Shown in pieces: positions 1 through 8,630 of a stretch of 64,000 bases of DNA. The notes beneath the pieces were generated by a model. The model ran no database searches. It was not told where the DNA came from and saw nothing but the letters and a program-made list of their open reading frames with translations. The stretch covers positions 62,001-126,000 of the forward strand of contig NZ_FXYF01000010.1 of NCBI RefSeq assembly GCF_900184945.1, in the 5' to 3' direction. The stretch comes from Antarctobacter aquimaris. Its GTDB lineage: Bacteria > Pseudomonadota > Alphaproteobacteria > Rhodobacterales > Rhodobacteraceae. Both the position numbers and the translations under genes were made by a program. Within the stretch, counting starts at the first letter, position 1. The number at the start of each line of letters is the position of its first letter.

Positions 1-710
1 GGAAGGTCACCGTGTCATAATAGGCGTCCATGATGTTTTCCTGATCCATGCCAAGGGCATAGAGCAGGGTCGTCACGGGCAGCTTGCGGCGGCGGTCGAT
101 GCGGGCGAACACCAGGTCCTTGGCGTCGAACTCGAAGTCCAGCCAGGAGCCGCGGTAGGGAATGATCCGGCAGGCGAACAGCAGCTTGCCCGAGGAATGC
201 GTCTTGCCCTTGTCGTGGTCAAAGAACACGCCCGGCGAACGGTGCATCTGGGAAACGATGACGCGCTCGGTGCCGTTGACGATGAAGGTGCCGTTCGGCG
301 TCATCAGGGGCATGTCGCCCATGAAGACGTCCTGCTCCTTGATGTCCTTGACGGACTTGGCGCCGGTGTCCTCGTCGATATCGAACACGATCAGCCGCAG
401 GGTGACCTTCAGCGGCGCGCTGTAGGTCATGTCGCGCTGCATGCATTCTTCGACGTCGTACTTGGGCTTTTCCAGCTCGTAGTCGACGAATTCCAGCACC
501 GCCGTCTCGTTGAAGTCCTTGATCGGAAAGACCGACTGGAAGACACCCTTGATGCCTTCGCCGTCCATCGGTTTCGGCTGGTCGCCGGACTTCAGGAACA
601 GCTCGTAGCTCGATTTCTGAACCTCGATGAGGTTCGGCATTTCAAGGACTTCGCGGATCTTGCCGTAATACCGACGAAGGCGTTTCTGCCCGAGGAAACT
701 TTGCGCCATG
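1..710 (-). CDS. rpoB: RNA polymerase beta subunit, N-terminal part (runs off the window)
   Basis: This is the 5' end of the gene for the catalytic beta subunit of RNA polymerase; about 236 codons are inside the window and the rest lies to the left. The protein opens [20 protein letters not shown] and continues with the usual alphaproteobacterial N-terminus, including the stretch [19 protein letters not shown] and the lobe region ending near DAYYDTVTF. The frame is open without interruption from 710 to the window edge. It is the last member of the ribosomal/RNA polymerase cluster seen here. Two terminator-like hairpins lie between it and rplL, so rpoB probably has its own promoter in the 644-bp gap or depends on read-through. 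Confidence 0.97.
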
Positions 711-857
711 AGTGGAGCCACCCTTTCGTGTTCTCTGTCCGCGCGGACTGGCTGTCGGGGGCCACAGCCGTCGGCGCGTCAGTGATGACAGACAACCGGA
801 TCCATTCTCGGCGCGCGTCCCACCGCGCACCACTCGATCCGGTCTGCCCTGCCTTGG

Positions 858-880
858 AAAACCCCTCTCGCAGAGGGGCT
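858..880 (-). terminator. Hairpin with T-run upstream of rpoB
   Basis: On the minus strand a perfect 7-bp stem, CCCCTCT / AGAGGGG with a 3-base loop, is followed by TTTT. It lies about 150 bp ahead of the rpoB start and could act as an attenuator or partial terminator. Confidence 0.5.
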
Positions 881-910
881 TGCCAAGTCCGGGGCGTGCC
901 GTGTGTCCTA

Positions 911-952
911 GTGGGCCTTGTCTCGTGGGCCTTGTCTCGTGGGCCTTGTGTC
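911..952. repeat. Three tandem 14-bp units
   Basis: The unit GTGGGCCTTGTCTC occurs at 911-924 and 925-938, and with one change (GTGTC ending) at 939-952. The array sits in the non-coding rplL-rpoB spacer. A copy number of three suggests replication slippage; no function is evident. Confidence 0.9.
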
Positions 953-1289
953 CTTGTGGAGAACATCCCTTCCCTGTCCGGGCCTCCGCCTGGCACCTGC
1001 AAATTCCGGGAACCGCTGCAAGCCGGGGACGATGTTGAGACAATTCAAGTGATCGCGCCGACACCTCCCGATCCGGAAACAGACGAATGGCGGGTTCGAA
1101 TCGCTCGACCCCGCGGGAGATTTCCGAATATTCGGTGAAGCACGCGAACGCAACCCCCGACAACGGGATTTGCGTTTATCCACATTCCCCGACAATGACA
1201 AATGTTGCCTCGATCGTCAAGCCGGGAAGCGGCAGCACCGGGGCGCGGGCGGGCACCCACCCTTGCGCGCGGATCCTTGACACGCAACG

Positions 1290-1321
1290 AAAAAGGCGCT
1301 CCCGGATGATCCGGAAGCGCC
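1290..1321 (-). terminator. Rho-independent terminator after rplL
   Basis: On the minus strand the stem GGCGCTTCCGGA / TCCGGGAGCGCC with a short loop is followed by TTTTT. It begins about 34 bp after the rplL stop, as expected for the end of an rplJL transcript. Confidence 0.85.
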
Positions 1322-1354
1322 CCGACAGTGCGAAGGAGGCCAGGCCTCCCGCGA

Positions 1355-1738
1355 TCACTTGATCTCGACTTCGGCGCCAGCCTCGACGAGCTTCTTCTTG
1401 ATGTCCTCGGCTTCGGCCTTGGACACGCCTTCCTTGACGGCCTTGCCTCCGGCTTCGACCAGGTCCTTGGCTTCTTTCAGGCCCAGGCCGGTGATCGCGC
1501 GGACTTCCTTGATCACGTTGATCTTCTTGTCGCCAGCGGTCTTGAGGATGACGTCGAACTCGGTCTTTTCCTCTTCGGCTGCGGCGGCTTCGCCACCACC
1601 GGCCGGGCCTGCCATCATGACGGCGCCGCCAGCGGCGGGCTCGATGCCGTACTCATCCTTGAGGATGGTTTTCAGTTCTTGTGCCTGGAGCAGCGTCAGG
1701 TTGACGATTTGCTCTGCAAGTGCTTTCAGATCAGCCAT
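1355..1738 (-). CDS. rplL: 50S ribosomal protein L7/L12
   Basis: L7/L12 is the multi-copy stalk protein of the large ribosomal subunit that recruits translation factors. The 127-residue product starts [20 protein letters not shown] (the dimerisation domain), has an Ala/Gly-rich hinge around residues 35-55 and ends with the conserved factor-binding domain ([20 protein letters not shown], then [12 protein letters not shown]). Length is normal for the family. I chose the ATG at 1738 because the extension upstream is not conserved in character. It lies 74 bp after rplJ, in the usual rplJ-rplL order, and is closed by a strong terminator. Confidence 0.98.
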   Translation of the reverse strand: MADLKALAEQIVNLTLLQAQELKTILKDEYGIEPAAGGAVMMAGPAGGGEAAAAEEEKTEFDVILKTAGDKKINVIKEVRAITGLGLKEAKDLVEAGGKAVKEGVSKAEAEDIKKKLVEAGAEVEIK

Positions 1739-1812
1739 TTTGAGACTCTTTCCGTAGGTTGTTGTGTTCCAACGCCGGGGCATTCACCCCACGCAGATCG
1801 TTCCGGTTTGCC

Positions 1813-2331
1813 TTAGGCCGCTTCGGCCTTTTCCTCGATGGTCGAGAGGATCGAAGCGATGTTCGATGCAGGTGCGCCAATCGCACCGGCGATGTTCGAA
1901 GCAGGTGCGCCGATGCAGCCGACGATCGAAGCGATGAGCTCCTCGCGCGACGGCATTTTCGACACGGCCTCGACACCGGCCCGGTCCAGGGCCGTTCCAG
2001 CCATTGCACCGCCAAGGATTTCGAACTTCTTGTTATCTTTGGCGAACTCTTCGACGACCTTGGCCGCAGCCACGGGATCCTCGGAGAAGGTCAGAACGGT
2101 CATGCCCTCGAGCAGCGACGCGATGCCTGCGCACGGCGTCCCCTCGACGGCGATCTTGGCGAGCCTGTTCTTGGCGACACGGACCTGGGCCTCACCCTTG
2201 CGGGCGCGACCGCGCAGATCCGTCATCTCGGCAACCGTGAGACCTTCGTAGCGGGCAACCACCACGACGCCAGAGCTTTCGAAGATCTGGCCGAGTTCCT
2301 CGACCACCTTTTCTTTCTGAGCTCTATCCAC
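1813..2331 (-). CDS. rplJ: 50S ribosomal protein L10
   Basis: L10 anchors the L7/L12 dimers on the ribosome. The 172-residue product begins [17 protein letters not shown] from a GTG start at 2331. That start is chosen because GGAG sits 7 bases upstream and the first residues match the family, while the longer frame reading from 2424 adds a proline-rich leader without homology. The C-terminal helix that binds L7/L12 dimers carries an internal duplication, [20 protein letters not shown], a form I recall from relatives. The L10-L7/L12 complex normally represses its own mRNA through the leader, and two hairpins are present upstream (2350-2393). Confidence 0.96.
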   Translation of the reverse strand: MDRAQKEKVVEELGQIFESSGVVVVARYEGLTVAEMTDLRGRARKGEAQVRVAKNRLAKIAVEGTPCAGIASLLEGMTVLTFSEDPVAAAKVVEEFAKDNKKFEILGGAMAGTALDRAGVEAVSKMPSREELIASIVGCIGAPASNIAGAIGAPASNIASILSTIEEKAEAA

Positions 2332-2349
2332 AGTTTCACTCCAGTTGTT

Positions 2350-2393
2350 GGAGGGCGGACCCTCCGGCTCATTTTGCCCGGGGGTTACCCCGG
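2350..2393 (-). promoter_or_regulatory. Candidate L10 leader (two hairpins before rplJ)
   Basis: Reading toward rplJ on the minus strand, a hairpin CCGGGGTAACCCCCGG (2393-2378) is followed by a short A-rich linker and a second hairpin GGAGGGTCCGCCCTCC (2365-2350), ending 19 bases before the GTG start. Autogenous control of rplJL by L10-(L7/L12)4 at a structured leader is established in bacteria. That this structure is the binding site is inferred from position only. Confidence 0.4.
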
Positions 2394-2639
2394 ACGGCAT
2401 GTCCGATGAGGGTCGACGCATCACGGAAAGGCCGGGGCCGTTCCGACCGGAACGGGTGGAGCCGTTCCGAAAGATGTCTCTTCCCGTCTCGGGCAGGAAT
2501 TACAGGACCAGGGTCCAACCCACCGTCTCGGACGAAATGCCCGCGTGGCCGCGACGAATCGCGACCGGCAAGCAAGGCAGTCCAATACCATCATTGGCCG
2601 CAAAGCCAAGGGGCGATCGCGATTTTCCGCGCCGGCGTG
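2394..2639. other. Upstream part of the 308-bp gap before rplJ
   Basis: The gap between rplJ (start 2331) and the DUF4105 gene (stop 2640) spans 2332-2639; its rplJ-proximal part is described as the leader. No convincing coding frame is present. The rplJL promoter should lie here, because the upstream block is a separate three-gene unit, but no clear -35/-10 pair was found. Confidence 0.4.
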
Positions 2640-3479
2640 TCAGCCTCCGGACCGCCGCGCCCGGATCGCCTGCGAGAACGCGACCGGGTCCGCGATGCCG
2701 TGAAACTCGCGGATCAGCGGCGAGATGTGGGCCCGCGCCCGTGCCTCGTGAAAGGTCAGCGCGGTCCCGAAAAACCCCTGTTCGTACAGAAACTCGGCGG
2801 CGTAGCCGGTCAGGACCCATGCCTTGTCAAAGGGCACCGCGTCTGGCGCGAATTTGTTGACCGTGCGTGCCAGCACGTTGGTGCAATTGGAAAACAGCGT
2901 GTTGTACCAGCGCGGCTGCGCCTGGATCTCGGCCGTTTCCGCGAGCATGGCTTTCAGCACCGCCCTTTGCTGATCCAGCGGGATGTCGAGGGGATACAGG
3001 TACAGCTGGTCGCCGGACATGAATTCGCTGTTGAGGTACATGTCGCGCTCGGTCGTCCAGACGAACAGGTACTCGAAGATCGGCAGGACCGCCGCCTTGA
3101 CCGCACTGTACTCCTCGCCCACCTCGCGCCGCGCCTCGATCGAGGCGATATAGCTGGCGCCGTCGGAAAAGCTGAAGCTCAACATGGTGTGGGCGATGGC
3201 GTCATGACCGCCGAAAGGCTCGACCAGGAAGCCGGTGCCAACCAGCCTGTCCGGGTCGATCTCGGCCGCGATCCACTCCTGCCGCGTGACCGACCCGTCG
3301 GTCGCGTAGTCCCAGTTGCGGATGTTCGCCACGCGGTAGATGCCGCCGGCTTCGGTCACCTCGGGCAGGCGGCTGTGGTCGGCGCGCCAGGCGCGCGTGT
3401 GCGAGGGCTGCGACAGCTGCCAGTTCAGCAACAGCCCCCCGACCAGGGCAAGCGGGAGCAGGGCAAAATACCATTTCAT
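2640..3479 (-). CDS. DUF4105 / Lnb N-terminal-domain periplasmic protein
   Basis: A 279-residue protein with an N-terminal hydrophobic segment (residues about 4-20, signal anchor or signal peptide) followed by a periplasmic domain of the DUF4105 type, also called the Lnb N-terminal domain. Signature positions include AHTMLSFSF (His) and YNTLFSNCTNVLARTVN (Cys), the likely His/Cys pair of this papain-like fold. In Gram-positive Lnb the domain remodels lipoprotein N-termini; the role in proteobacteria is not established, so a transacylase or hydrolase role at the envelope is inference. It is downstream of the hybrid kinase (28 bp) and probably co-transcribed with it and the SUOX-like gene. Confidence 0.8.
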   Translation of the reverse strand: MKWYFALLPLALVGGLLLNWQLSQPSHTRAWRADHSRLPEVTEAGGIYRVANIRNWDYATDGSVTRQEWIAAEIDPDRLVGTGFLVEPFGGHDAIAHTMLSFSFSDGASYIASIEARREVGEEYSAVKAAVLPIFEYLFVWTTERDMYLNSEFMSGDQLYLYPLDIPLDQQRAVLKAMLAETAEIQAQPRWYNTLFSNCTNVLARTVNKFAPDAVPFDKAWVLTGYAAEFLYEQGFFGTALTFHEARARAHISPLIREFHGIADPVAFSQAIRARRSGG

Positions 3480-3507
3480 GCGGCAGGTCTAGCCGAAAGC
3501 GCCGCGA

Positions 3508-5391
3508 TCAGGAAGTCTGCCTGCGCCCCTCGCGCGTCTGCCTTTCGCGCGTCTGCCCCTCCCCTGCTTGCCGGGCCTGCGTCTGCCGGTCCTGTGTCGG
3601 CGCGGCCTGGCCGTCGGGTGCCTTGATCCCGTCGAGGTGCCGTGCCAGCAGCGCCATCAGGTCGCGCTTGGACACCGGCTTGCCCAGGACCTCGTTCATG
3701 CCGGCCGCGACATAGCCGTCGACCTGGTGGCTCAGGACATTCGCCGTCACCGCCACGATCAGCGACGGCGCGCGCCCGGTCTCCCGCTCCAGTTGCCGCA
3801 GTTGCTGCGTGGCCGCGACCCCGTCCAGCACCGGCATCTGGACGTCCATCAGCACCACCTCGCAGGCAGCGGCGCGGCACTGCTCGACCGCCTCTTCGCC
3901 GGTCTCGGCAAAGCGCAGGTCGGCCCGCGTGGCCCCCATGAACCGCCGCAGGATCAGCCGGTTGGTCGCGTTGTCGTCGGCGATCAGCACGCTCACCCCG
4001 GACAGATCGGGGATTTGCAGCGGCTCGTTGCGGATGGCGCGCATCTGTTCGGTGCTCGCCGTGCGCAGCGGCAGGTCGCAGAAAAAGGTCGCGCCGTGCC
4101 CGGGCCGGCTGACCACGGACAGGTCGCCGCCCATCGCCTGGCACAGCTGACGCGAGATCGTCAGCCCCAGGCCGCTGCCGCCATGCCGCCGGGTGACGCT
4201 GGCATCGGCCTGCACGAAGGGTTCGAAGATGCGCGCCTGCGCCTCGCGTTCGATGCCTGGCCCGCTGTCCTGCACCGCGATGACCAGCCGTTGCCCGTTC
4301 AGGTCGGCGCGGACGCGGACCGTCACCTTGCCGGCCTCGGTGAACTTGACCGCGTTGGCGACGAGGTTGTGCAGCACTTGCCGGATGCGGGTTTCGTCCC
4401 CCACGACGACGGGCGGCAGGTTTTCCTGCACCTGCAAGGTCAGCGTCAGTTGCTTTTCCCGGGCGCGGGCGCTGTAGAGCGCGCAGGCCGCCTCGACCAG
4501 GTCGCGCAGCACAAAGGGGCGATCCTCGGTGGACAGCTGGCCCGCCTCGACCCGGCTCAGGTCCAGCACGTCGTTGATCGTGCCCAGCAGCACGTTGCCC
4601 GACTGTTCGATCACCCGCAGGCATTGCGCCTGGTCGGTCGACAGCGGGGTCTCGGCCAGTTCCGAGGCCATGCCGAGGATGCCGTTCAGCGGGGTCCGGA
4701 TCTCGTGGCTGACATTGGCGAGAAAGCGTGACTTGGCCGCGCTGGCCTCTGCCGCGGCCCTGCGCAGCGTGGCCTCTGCCTGCATGCCCTTGTTGGCGAA
4801 ATAGACCTCGGCCAGCACGTAGATCATCAGCACAGCGATCAGGAATATCGCCGCCATTTCGGTCTGCTTGCGGCGGTCGATGACCTCCTGGGACGCGGCA
4901 AAACGATCGGCCGGGCTCTGGGTGCCGAACGCCTGTGTCCAGATGTCCCGCGAGTGCAGCACCAGTGCACCGACATCCTCGGCCATCCGGAACAGGTCTT
5001 CTGTATCGGTGGCCGGGGCGTACACGACCGGATCGTAGTGCTGAAGGACGCGGCGGTAGTCGGCCAGGACCGGCAGAAAGGTCCCGCCAAGGCTGACCGA
5101 TTCCCGCTCGGCCACGTCGACCCGGCTCCACAGGATGTCGAACCGAAGGCGCAGTTGGGTGAGGTCGGCCCGGCCGGCCGCATAGGTTTCGACCGCGCCC
5201 ACCAGGCGCTGGCTTTCGAACTGCAGTTCGCTCATCGCCCAGAGGGTATTGTTGACCTCGTTGACGGTCTCTGCCCGGTTGCGCTGGTGCGTCTGCTCGA
5301 ACTCGTAGAGCATGAGCGCCAGCCCCAGGGCGCAACAGAGCGCCAGCAGCGCCCTGATCGCGCGCGCGTAGTCGGACAGCCAGCGCCACAT
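3508..5391 (-). CDS. Hybrid sensor histidine kinase / response regulator
   Basis: A 627-residue membrane hybrid kinase. Domains in order: first membrane segment (about 12-30), a periplasmic sensor region of about 150 residues with no family I recognise, second membrane segment (about 180-200), HisKA with the phospho-accepting His in NVSHEIRTPLNG (about 229), HATPase with N-box HNLVANAVKF and G-boxes DSGPG and GGSGLGL, then a receiver domain with phospho-acceptor Asp in VLMDVQMPVLDG (about 516) and Lys in LGKPVS. A polar, repetitive Gln/Arg/Thr-rich tail ends the protein. I use the ATG at 5391; a TTG lies one codon earlier. It starts 10 bp after the SUOX-like gene, so that protein is a plausible sensory partner. 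No output regulator is adjacent. Confidence 0.88.
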   Translation of the reverse strand: MWRWLSDYARAIRALLALCCALGLALMLYEFEQTHQRNRAETVNEVNNTLWAMSELQFESQRLVGAVETYAAGRADLTQLRLRFDILWSRVDVAERESVSLGGTFLPVLADYRRVLQHYDPVVYAPATDTEDLFRMAEDVGALVLHSRDIWTQAFGTQSPADRFAASQEVIDRRKQTEMAAIFLIAVLMIYVLAEVYFANKGMQAEATLRRAAAEASAAKSRFLANVSHEIRTPLNGILGMASELAETPLSTDQAQCLRVIEQSGNVLLGTINDVLDLSRVEAGQLSTEDRPFVLRDLVEAACALYSARAREKQLTLTLQVQENLPPVVVGDETRIRQVLHNLVANAVKFTEAGKVTVRVRADLNGQRLVIAVQDSGPGIEREAQARIFEPFVQADASVTRRHGGSGLGLTISRQLCQAMGGDLSVVSRPGHGATFFCDLPLRTASTEQMRAIRNEPLQIPDLSGVSVLIADDNATNRLILRRFMGATRADLRFAETGEEAVEQCRAAACEVVLMDVQMPVLDGVAATQQLRQLERETGRAPSLIVAVTANVLSHQVDGYVAAGMNEVLGKPVSKRDLMALLARHLDGIKAPDGQAAPTQDRQTQARQAGEGQTRERQTREGRRQTS

Positions 5392-5401
5392 CAATCTGGT
5401 C

Positions 5402-5902
5402 TCAGGGCCTGACCGTGATCCGGTTCAATTGCCAGATCATGCGGGAGCCATGCGCCTCGGTCAGCGGTTCCGTCCCGTTCATCGGGTAAATCACCCAGAT
5501 CGGCCCCTTGTTGCGCGGGCGCATGGCCTCGCCGTTATGCTCGATCGCCAAGAGCACGTCGAAGTCGCGCGCATCCGACACCGGGATGTCGATGGCGTAA
5601 TCGTTCAGCGCAATGGCCAGCAGCGTGCCCTCCGTGACGCCCAGCGCCTCCAGCAGCGACGCCAGGGTCGGACCGGCAAAGCGCTGCGGCCCCTCGGAAT
5701 AGGGGGTGTACGTGTCGATCTCGCGCCACTCGAGGGCGTGGAGCATGTCGAGGTCGAAGACCGCGACATCATCGGCGTTGGTGACGGTCAGGTCGCCGGA
5801 CACGGTCAGCAGCGGGCTGCCGGCGGGCGCATCCAGCGCAAGAACCGGTCCGCAGGCCAGGCTGGCCAGCATGGAAAGGGCTAAGATCAGGTATCGGGGC
5901 AT
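5402..5902 (-). CDS. Small periplasmic SUOX/molybdopterin-fold protein without cysteine
   Basis: A 166-residue exported protein: signal peptide MPRYLILALSMLASLACGPV to about residue 23, then a compact domain resembling the oxidoreductase molybdopterin-binding (sulfite oxidase, PF00174) fold, with features such as the segment TYTPYSEGPQRFAGPTLASLL and the C-terminal GPIWVIYP and SRMIWQLNRITV. The mature part has no cysteine, so the Mo-coordinating Cys of true sulfite oxidase relatives is missing and catalysis is unlikely. The ATG at 5902 is preferred because it begins the signal peptide. It heads a unit with the hybrid kinase (10-bp gap), so a sensory or ligand-binding role is inferred. Confidence 0.7.
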   Translation of the reverse strand: MPRYLILALSMLASLACGPVLALDAPAGSPLLTVSGDLTVTNADDVAVFDLDMLHALEWREIDTYTPYSEGPQRFAGPTLASLLEALGVTEGTLLAIALNDYAIDIPVSDARDFDVLLAIEHNGEAMRPRNKGPIWVIYPMNGTEPLTEAHGSRMIWQLNRITVRP

Positions 5903-5980
5903 GGGCAGCGGCTCCTGTCCGGGATGGTCCTGACAACCCGCATACGCCAGCGCCCTTAACGGCGGGTTTCCCCGCAACGA

Positions 5981-6008
5981 AAAAGGGCGGACCCGAAGGC
6001 CCGCCCTA
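5981..6008 (-). terminator. Rho-independent terminator after rplA
   Basis: Minus-strand stem GGGCGGGCC / GGTCCGCCC with a short TTCG-containing loop, followed by TTTTT. It lies about 22 bp beyond the rplA stop and separates the rplKA transcript from the inserted three-gene unit. Confidence 0.85.
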
Positions 6009-6030
6009 TCCGTCCGGTCACGCAAGCGGC

Positions 6031-6729
6031 TCAGTTGCCGGTCGCGCTCGCGATGTCCAGTGTCACACCCGGGCCCATCGTCGAGCTGAGCGAGATCTTC
6101 TTCATGTAGGTGCCCTTGGCGCCCGTCGGCTTGGCGGCCGAGACCGCGCCGACAAAGGCGCGGATGTTCTCGACCAGCTTGGCCTCGTCAAAGGACACCT
6201 TGCCGACGCCTGCGTGCACCACGCCGGCCTTTTCGGCCTTGAACTGCACCTGGCCGCCCTTGGCCGCATTGACGGCCTCGGTGACGTCCATGGTCACGGT
6301 GCCGACCTTGGGGTTCGGCATCAGGTTGCGCGGGCCCAGGATCTTGCCCAGGCGACCGACGATCGGCATCATGTCCGGGGTCGCGATGCAGCGGTCGAAA
6401 TCGATGGTGCCGCCCTGGATGGATTCCATCAGGTCTTCGGCGCCGACGATGTCCGCGCCTGCCGCCTTGGCCTCATCGGCCTTGGCGCCACGGGCGAACA
6501 CGGCGACACGGGTCACCTTGCCGGTGCCGTTGGGCAGCGAAACCACGCCGCGCACCATCTGGTCCGCGTGGCGCGGATCGACGCCCAGGTTCATCGCGAT
6601 CTCGACGGTTTCGTCGAACTTGGTGGCCGAGCACGACTTGATCAGCTTCACCGCGTCTTCGACGGTGATGTTGTCCTTGCCGGCAAAGGCCTCGCGGGAT
6701 GCGCGGGTGCGTTTTCCAAGCTTTGCCAT
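6031..6729 (-). CDS. rplA: 50S ribosomal protein L1
   Basis: L1 forms the mobile stalk at the ribosomal E site and also represses its own operon by binding the rplK leader. The 232-residue product starts [15 protein letters not shown] and carries the conserved [33 protein letters not shown] and [16 protein letters not shown] segments; length is normal. It begins 5 bp after the rplK stop, so the two are one operon, and a terminator follows. Confidence 0.98.
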   Translation of the reverse strand: MAKLGKRTRASREAFAGKDNITVEDAVKLIKSCSATKFDETVEIAMNLGVDPRHADQMVRGVVSLPNGTGKVTRVAVFARGAKADEAKAAGADIVGAEDLMESIQGGTIDFDRCIATPDMMPIVGRLGKILGPRNLMPNPKVGTVTMDVTEAVNAAKGGQVQFKAEKAGVVHAGVGKVSFDEAKLVENIRAFVGAVSAAKPTGAKGTYMKKISLSSTMGPGVTLDIASATGN

Positions 6730-6734
6730 GGTAG

Positions 6735-7187
6735 TTACCCCTTCACCTCGATGCCCATCGACTTGGCCGAGCCAAGGATGATCTGCATTGCTGCCTCGAC
6801 GTCGTTCGCCGACAGGTCCTTCATCTTGGCTTCGGCGATCTCGCGCACCTGGGCCACGGTGACGGTGGCGATGGTCTCGCGTCCCGGCTTCACGGCGCCC
6901 TTGGGGCGGTTACGCTTGCCGACCGGCTTGAGGCCCGCCGCGCGCTTGAGGAACCACGACGCCGGCGGCGTCTTGATGTCCATGGTAAAGGACTTGTCCT
7001 GGTAGTAGGTAATCACGGTCGGGCACGGCGCGCCGGGATCCATCTCCTGCGTCTTGGCGTTGAACGCCTTGCAGAATTCCATGATGTTGATGCCGCGCTG
7101 ACCCAGCGCAGGGCCCACCGGCGGGGAGGGGGTGGCCTTGCCTGCAGGGATCTGCAGCTTCATCTTGCCCATCAGCTTCTTGGCCAT
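6735..7187 (-). CDS. rplK: 50S ribosomal protein L11
   Basis: L11 is the GTPase-centre protein binding 23S rRNA near L10. The 150-residue product begins [20 protein letters not shown], with the conserved [22 protein letters not shown] segment near the N-terminus and the RNA-binding C-terminal domain ([19 protein letters not shown]). The start at 7187 follows AAGGAGAAAGCTC, a good ribosome binding site. A promoter candidate lies at 7324-7352, so rplKA is transcribed independently of nusG. Confidence 0.98.
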   Translation of the reverse strand: MAKKLMGKMKLQIPAGKATPSPPVGPALGQRGINIMEFCKAFNAKTQEMDPGAPCPTVITYYQDKSFTMDIKTPPASWFLKRAAGLKPVGKRNRPKGAVKPGRETIATVTVAQVREIAEAKMKDLSANDVEAAMQIILGSAKSMGIEVKG

Positions 7188-7323
7188 GAGCTTTCTCCTT
7201 GTCCATCTCCCCTCGGTCGCGACCTCGGGGCGTTGATGTGGCGTGGTGCGGTCCGGACATCGCGACGCCCTCGCCTCCCACTGCGGATGCACCCCGAGTC
7301 ACCTCGGGACAGCATGAAGGCGC

Positions 7324-7352
7324 CGTCTAGACCAAGGCCGGGTCCTTGGCAA
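7324..7352 (-). promoter_or_regulatory. Candidate sigma-70 promoter for rplKA
   Basis: Minus strand: TTGCCA (7352-7347), a 17-bp spacer, then TAGACG (7329-7324). It lies 137 bp ahead of rplK and about 23 bp beyond the stop of the glycosylase gene, which fits independent rplKA transcription with a structured leader where L1 could bind. Confidence 0.5.
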
Positions 7353-7374
7353 GGGGCCGCAACCGCCGCCGCGG

Positions 7375-8547
7375 TCAGACGCGGTCGCAGGTCCAGACGA
7401 CATCCTCGACCCCGGCAAGCCGGGCCAGGCGGGACAGTTCCGCCTCCAGCCGCGACAGACGCCCCGCGCCGGGCCGCACCCCCGGCTCCCACCACAGGTT
7501 CTGCACCGTCAGGCGGCCATTGGCGCGCTCGGCCTTGGCCTCGACGCGGCCGACAAGCCGGTCCCCCTCCAGCAGGGGATAGACGTAATAGCCCCATTGC
7601 CGCTGCGCCGCCGGCACGAACATCTCGACCGTGTAGTCGAAGCCGAACAGCCGCCGCACCCGCGCCCTGTCACGGATGGCCGGATCAAACGGGTTGAGGA
7701 TGCGCAGGCGCGACGTGGGCTGGGGCGCGCTGGCCAGGCGGTCCTCGATATCGACGCAGGCAACCCCCCTGGTCCAACGGCCGTCCACGCCCTCGATCAG
7801 CACCGGCACCAGCTGCCCCGCATCCCGCTCGGCCCAGGACGCCACCTCGTCGACCTCTGCCGCCTCCCAGAACTTGCGGATCTCGCCCAGGGTGCCAAAG
7901 CCCAGACGCGCCAGCGCCGCGCGGCACAGCCCGTCGACCTGCGCCTGGTCGGGCAGCACCTCGAACCGCAAGTCCTCGGGAAAGACCCGTTCGGCCAGAT
8001 CGTAGTACTTGATGACGCCGTCCCGGTGGCAGGTCGCCAGTTCGCCGGCATACCACAGGTAATCCAGCGCCTTCTTGTGCGGCGGGCGCTGCCACATGGC
8101 ACGCTCGCCCTCAATCTGCGTGTCGAAATCGCGCGTGCACAGCGCCCCCTCGTCGCGGATTCGCCCCCGGATCTCGTCCATCAGGGCATCGTCGCCGCGC
8201 CCGACGTACCAGGACCAGCGTTCGGCCTTCTGCCGCATCCGGTCGAACTGCCGCCGCCACAGCGGCAGCATCTCCATCGGCAGGACCGAGGCATCGTGGG
8301 TGAAATGCTCGAACACATTGCGGCCGCGCAACAGCCGGTCCAGGTCGGGCTCGCGGTAGCTCTGGTTGCGGCTCCACAGGATATGATGATGGGCGCGGCT
8401 GACCACCTGGATCGTGTCCAGCTGCACGAACCCCAGGTCGCGGATGATCGCCATCGTCTCGCGCGCGCCGACCGGCGGCTCGGCCAGCCCGTGCGCGGCC
8501 AGCCACAGCCGCCGGGCGTCCTGGTTGGAAATTCGCAGTTCCGTCAC
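7375..8547 (-). CDS. YcaQ-type (HTH_42) DNA glycosylase
   Basis: A 390-residue winged-helix protein of the YcaQ/AlkX family. These are DNA glycosylases; E. coli YcaQ is reported to unhook interstrand crosslinks. The family motif is visible as FVQLDTIQVVSRAHH near residue 35, a Gln-x-Asp catalytic arrangement like YcaQ rather than the Gln-x-Gln of AlkZ. Further support comes from ILWSRN and RGRNVFEHFTHDASVLP and the C-terminal DYTVEMFVPAAQRQWGYYVYPLL with GDRLVGRVE. The start is a GTG (8547) with GGGG 5 bases upstream. It lies on the same strand between nusG and rplK, separated from nusG by a terminator. Confidence 0.88.
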   Translation of the reverse strand: MTELRISNQDARRLWLAAHGLAEPPVGARETMAIIRDLGFVQLDTIQVVSRAHHHILWSRNQSYREPDLDRLLRGRNVFEHFTHDASVLPMEMLPLWRRQFDRMRQKAERWSWYVGRGDDALMDEIRGRIRDEGALCTRDFDTQIEGERAMWQRPPHKKALDYLWYAGELATCHRDGVIKYYDLAERVFPEDLRFEVLPDQAQVDGLCRAALARLGFGTLGEIRKFWEAAEVDEVASWAERDAGQLVPVLIEGVDGRWTRGVACVDIEDRLASAPQPTSRLRILNPFDPAIRDRARVRRLFGFDYTVEMFVPAAQRQWGYYVYPLLEGDRLVGRVEAKAERANGRLTVQNLWWEPGVRPGAGRLSRLEAELSRLARLAGVEDVVWTCDRV

Positions 8548-8630
8548 GGCGACCCCGGCACGACCTCAGAGAATGCCCCTGAATGCGACACCCTGCGCCA
8601 GTGCGCAATGACGCGACGGCCCACAACGCA

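Larger units (their letters stand above)
711..1354. other. rplL-rpoB intergenic region with terminators and a 14-bp triplicate repeat
   Basis: No gene is supported here. Read on the minus strand it holds the rplL terminator (1290-1321), a region with a weak promoter-like TTGACG, 17 bp, CATTGT (about 1192-1221), three tandem 14-bp units (911-952) and a second hairpin (858-880) before rpoB. Short open frames on both strands disagree with each other and lack ribosome binding sites. In enterobacteria the rplL-rpoB spacer contains an attenuator and an RNase III site; a comparable uncoupling role is inferred here. Confidence 0.6.

Noticed and set aside
2332-2424. A longer rplJ starting at 2424
   Set aside because: The extra 31 residues (Pro/Ser-rich) are unlike L10, while the GTG at 2331 has a well-spaced GGAG and a normal L10 N-terminus.
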